Source: Chromatiales bacterium (lineage in GTDB: Bacteria > Pseudomonadota > Gammaproteobacteria > UBA6429 > Thiohalophilaceae). Taken from it: a DNA stretch of 5,542 bases. The notes under the pieces were generated by a model. The model was not told the origin of the DNA. It worked only from the letters and a program-made list of their open reading frames with translations, and searched no databases. Position 1 is the stretch's first letter. Each line of letters starts with the position of its first letter. A program made the position numbers and the translations under genes. Below are positions 5,187-5,542 of this stretch, in pieces. The DNA lies in the NCBI GenBank assembly GCA_024641465.1, contig JAHEDB010000180.1:1-5542 (forward strand), given 5' to 3'.

Positions 5187-5542
5187 ATGGGCAATCGCTT
5201 ATCAAAGATTTACACCCGCACCGGCGACAAAGGCACCACCGGCCTCGGTGACGGTTCACGCGTCGAGAAGGATGATATCCGCGTCGAGGCCTTTGGCAGT
5301 GTCGACGAACTCAACAGCAGTATCGGCACGATACTGGCCTGTGCGATACCGGAAACCATCCAGACCTGTCTCACCGACATCCAACACGACCTGTTCAATC
5401 TCGGTGGTGAACTCTGCATCCCCGGCCACACCATGCTGTCGGAAAAAGATACGACCCGACTGGAGAATAGACTCGATCACTTCAATGCCGATCTGCCGGC
5501 CCTGAAGGATTTCATCTTACCCGCCGGTGGTGTGGCGACCTC
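5187..5542 (+). CDS. pduO: PduO-type ATP:cob(I)alamin adenosyltransferase, 3' end outside the window
   Basis: Cytoplasmic enzyme (MMAB/PduO/EutT-unrelated-to-CobA class) that transfers the 5'-deoxyadenosyl group of ATP to cob(I)alamin or a corrinoid precursor, giving the coenzyme form. About 118 residues are visible of a family length near 180-190. Diagnostic motifs are the N-terminal ATP-binding loop KIYTRTGDKGTTGLGDG (7-23), RVEAFGSVDELNSSIG (32-47) with Asp40, Glu41 and Asn43, the QHDLFNLGGEL segment, and FILPAGG near the right edge. The conserved Arg-rich C-terminal active-site segment lies beyond the window. The start ATG 5187 has GAGGGA (5175-5180) 6 nt upstream, overlapping the end of tonB, so the two genes are one transcription unit. 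Its product, adenosylcobalamin, is the expected ligand of the riboswitch at the head of the operon. It is clearly not the CobA/BtuR family, which has a Walker-type P-loop near its N terminus. Confidence 0.95.
   Translation, partial: MGNRLSKIYTRTGDKGTTGLGDGSRVEKDDIRVEAFGSVDELNSSIGTILACAIPETIQTCLTDIQHDLFNLGGELCIPGHTMLSEKDTTRLENRLDHFNADLPALKDFILPAGGVAT

Noticed and set aside
4993..5505. Plus-strand open frame of 170 codons overlapping tonB and pduO
   Set aside because: Out-of-frame shadow. The other frame encodes the well-conserved TonB C-terminal domain and PduO motifs.

Overview
The window is a vitamin B12 (cobalamin) uptake and assimilation locus from a Gram-negative bacterium. An outer-membrane TonB-dependent receptor and a TonB protein show there is an outer membrane. 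The moderately GC-rich composition and the protein flavour (BtuB, BtuCD, PduO and TonB closest in style to gammaproteobacterial versions) suggest a gammaproteobacterium. No marker gene here allows a genus call.

Layout. Positions 1-1581 (+) hold the inner-membrane importer: the C-terminal ~270 residues of a BtuC/FecCD-type permease, cut by the window's left edge, then its ATPase BtuD. The two overlap by 4 nt (GTGA). Positions 1586-2284 (-) hold a small orphan ParA/MinD-type ATPase. It converges on btuD with only 4 nt between the two stop codons. Positions 2285-2813 are non-coding. The left part looks like the promoter region of the ParA gene, with a dyad and a CRP-like palindrome. The right part has a consensus-like sigma70 promoter (TTGACA-17-TAGACT) leading straight into a full adenosylcobalamin riboswitch (about 2500-2692) and then an expression platform that appears able to sequester the btuB ribosome binding site. 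Positions 2814-5542 (+) hold the riboswitch-controlled operon: btuB (outer-membrane B12 receptor), a 191-residue TonB, and a PduO-type ATP:cob(I)alamin adenosyltransferase that runs off the right edge.

How the parts work together. BtuB takes B12 across the outer membrane with energy delivered by TonB. BtuCD, with a periplasmic binding protein not seen here, takes it across the inner membrane. PduO converts reduced corrinoid to the 5'-deoxyadenosyl form. Adenosylcobalamin is the usual ligand of this riboswitch class, so the product of the third gene should switch off the operon that encodes it. The ParA-like gene is the component whose connection to B12 is unexplained.

The functional core is a well-known type of system. 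The less ordinary points are the orphan ParA inserted between the two B12 transport units, a TonB dedicated to the receptor operon, an extra hairpin in the riboswitch P4 loop, and a set of competing GGAGG/CCTCC/Shine-Dalgarno pairings downstream of the aptamer.
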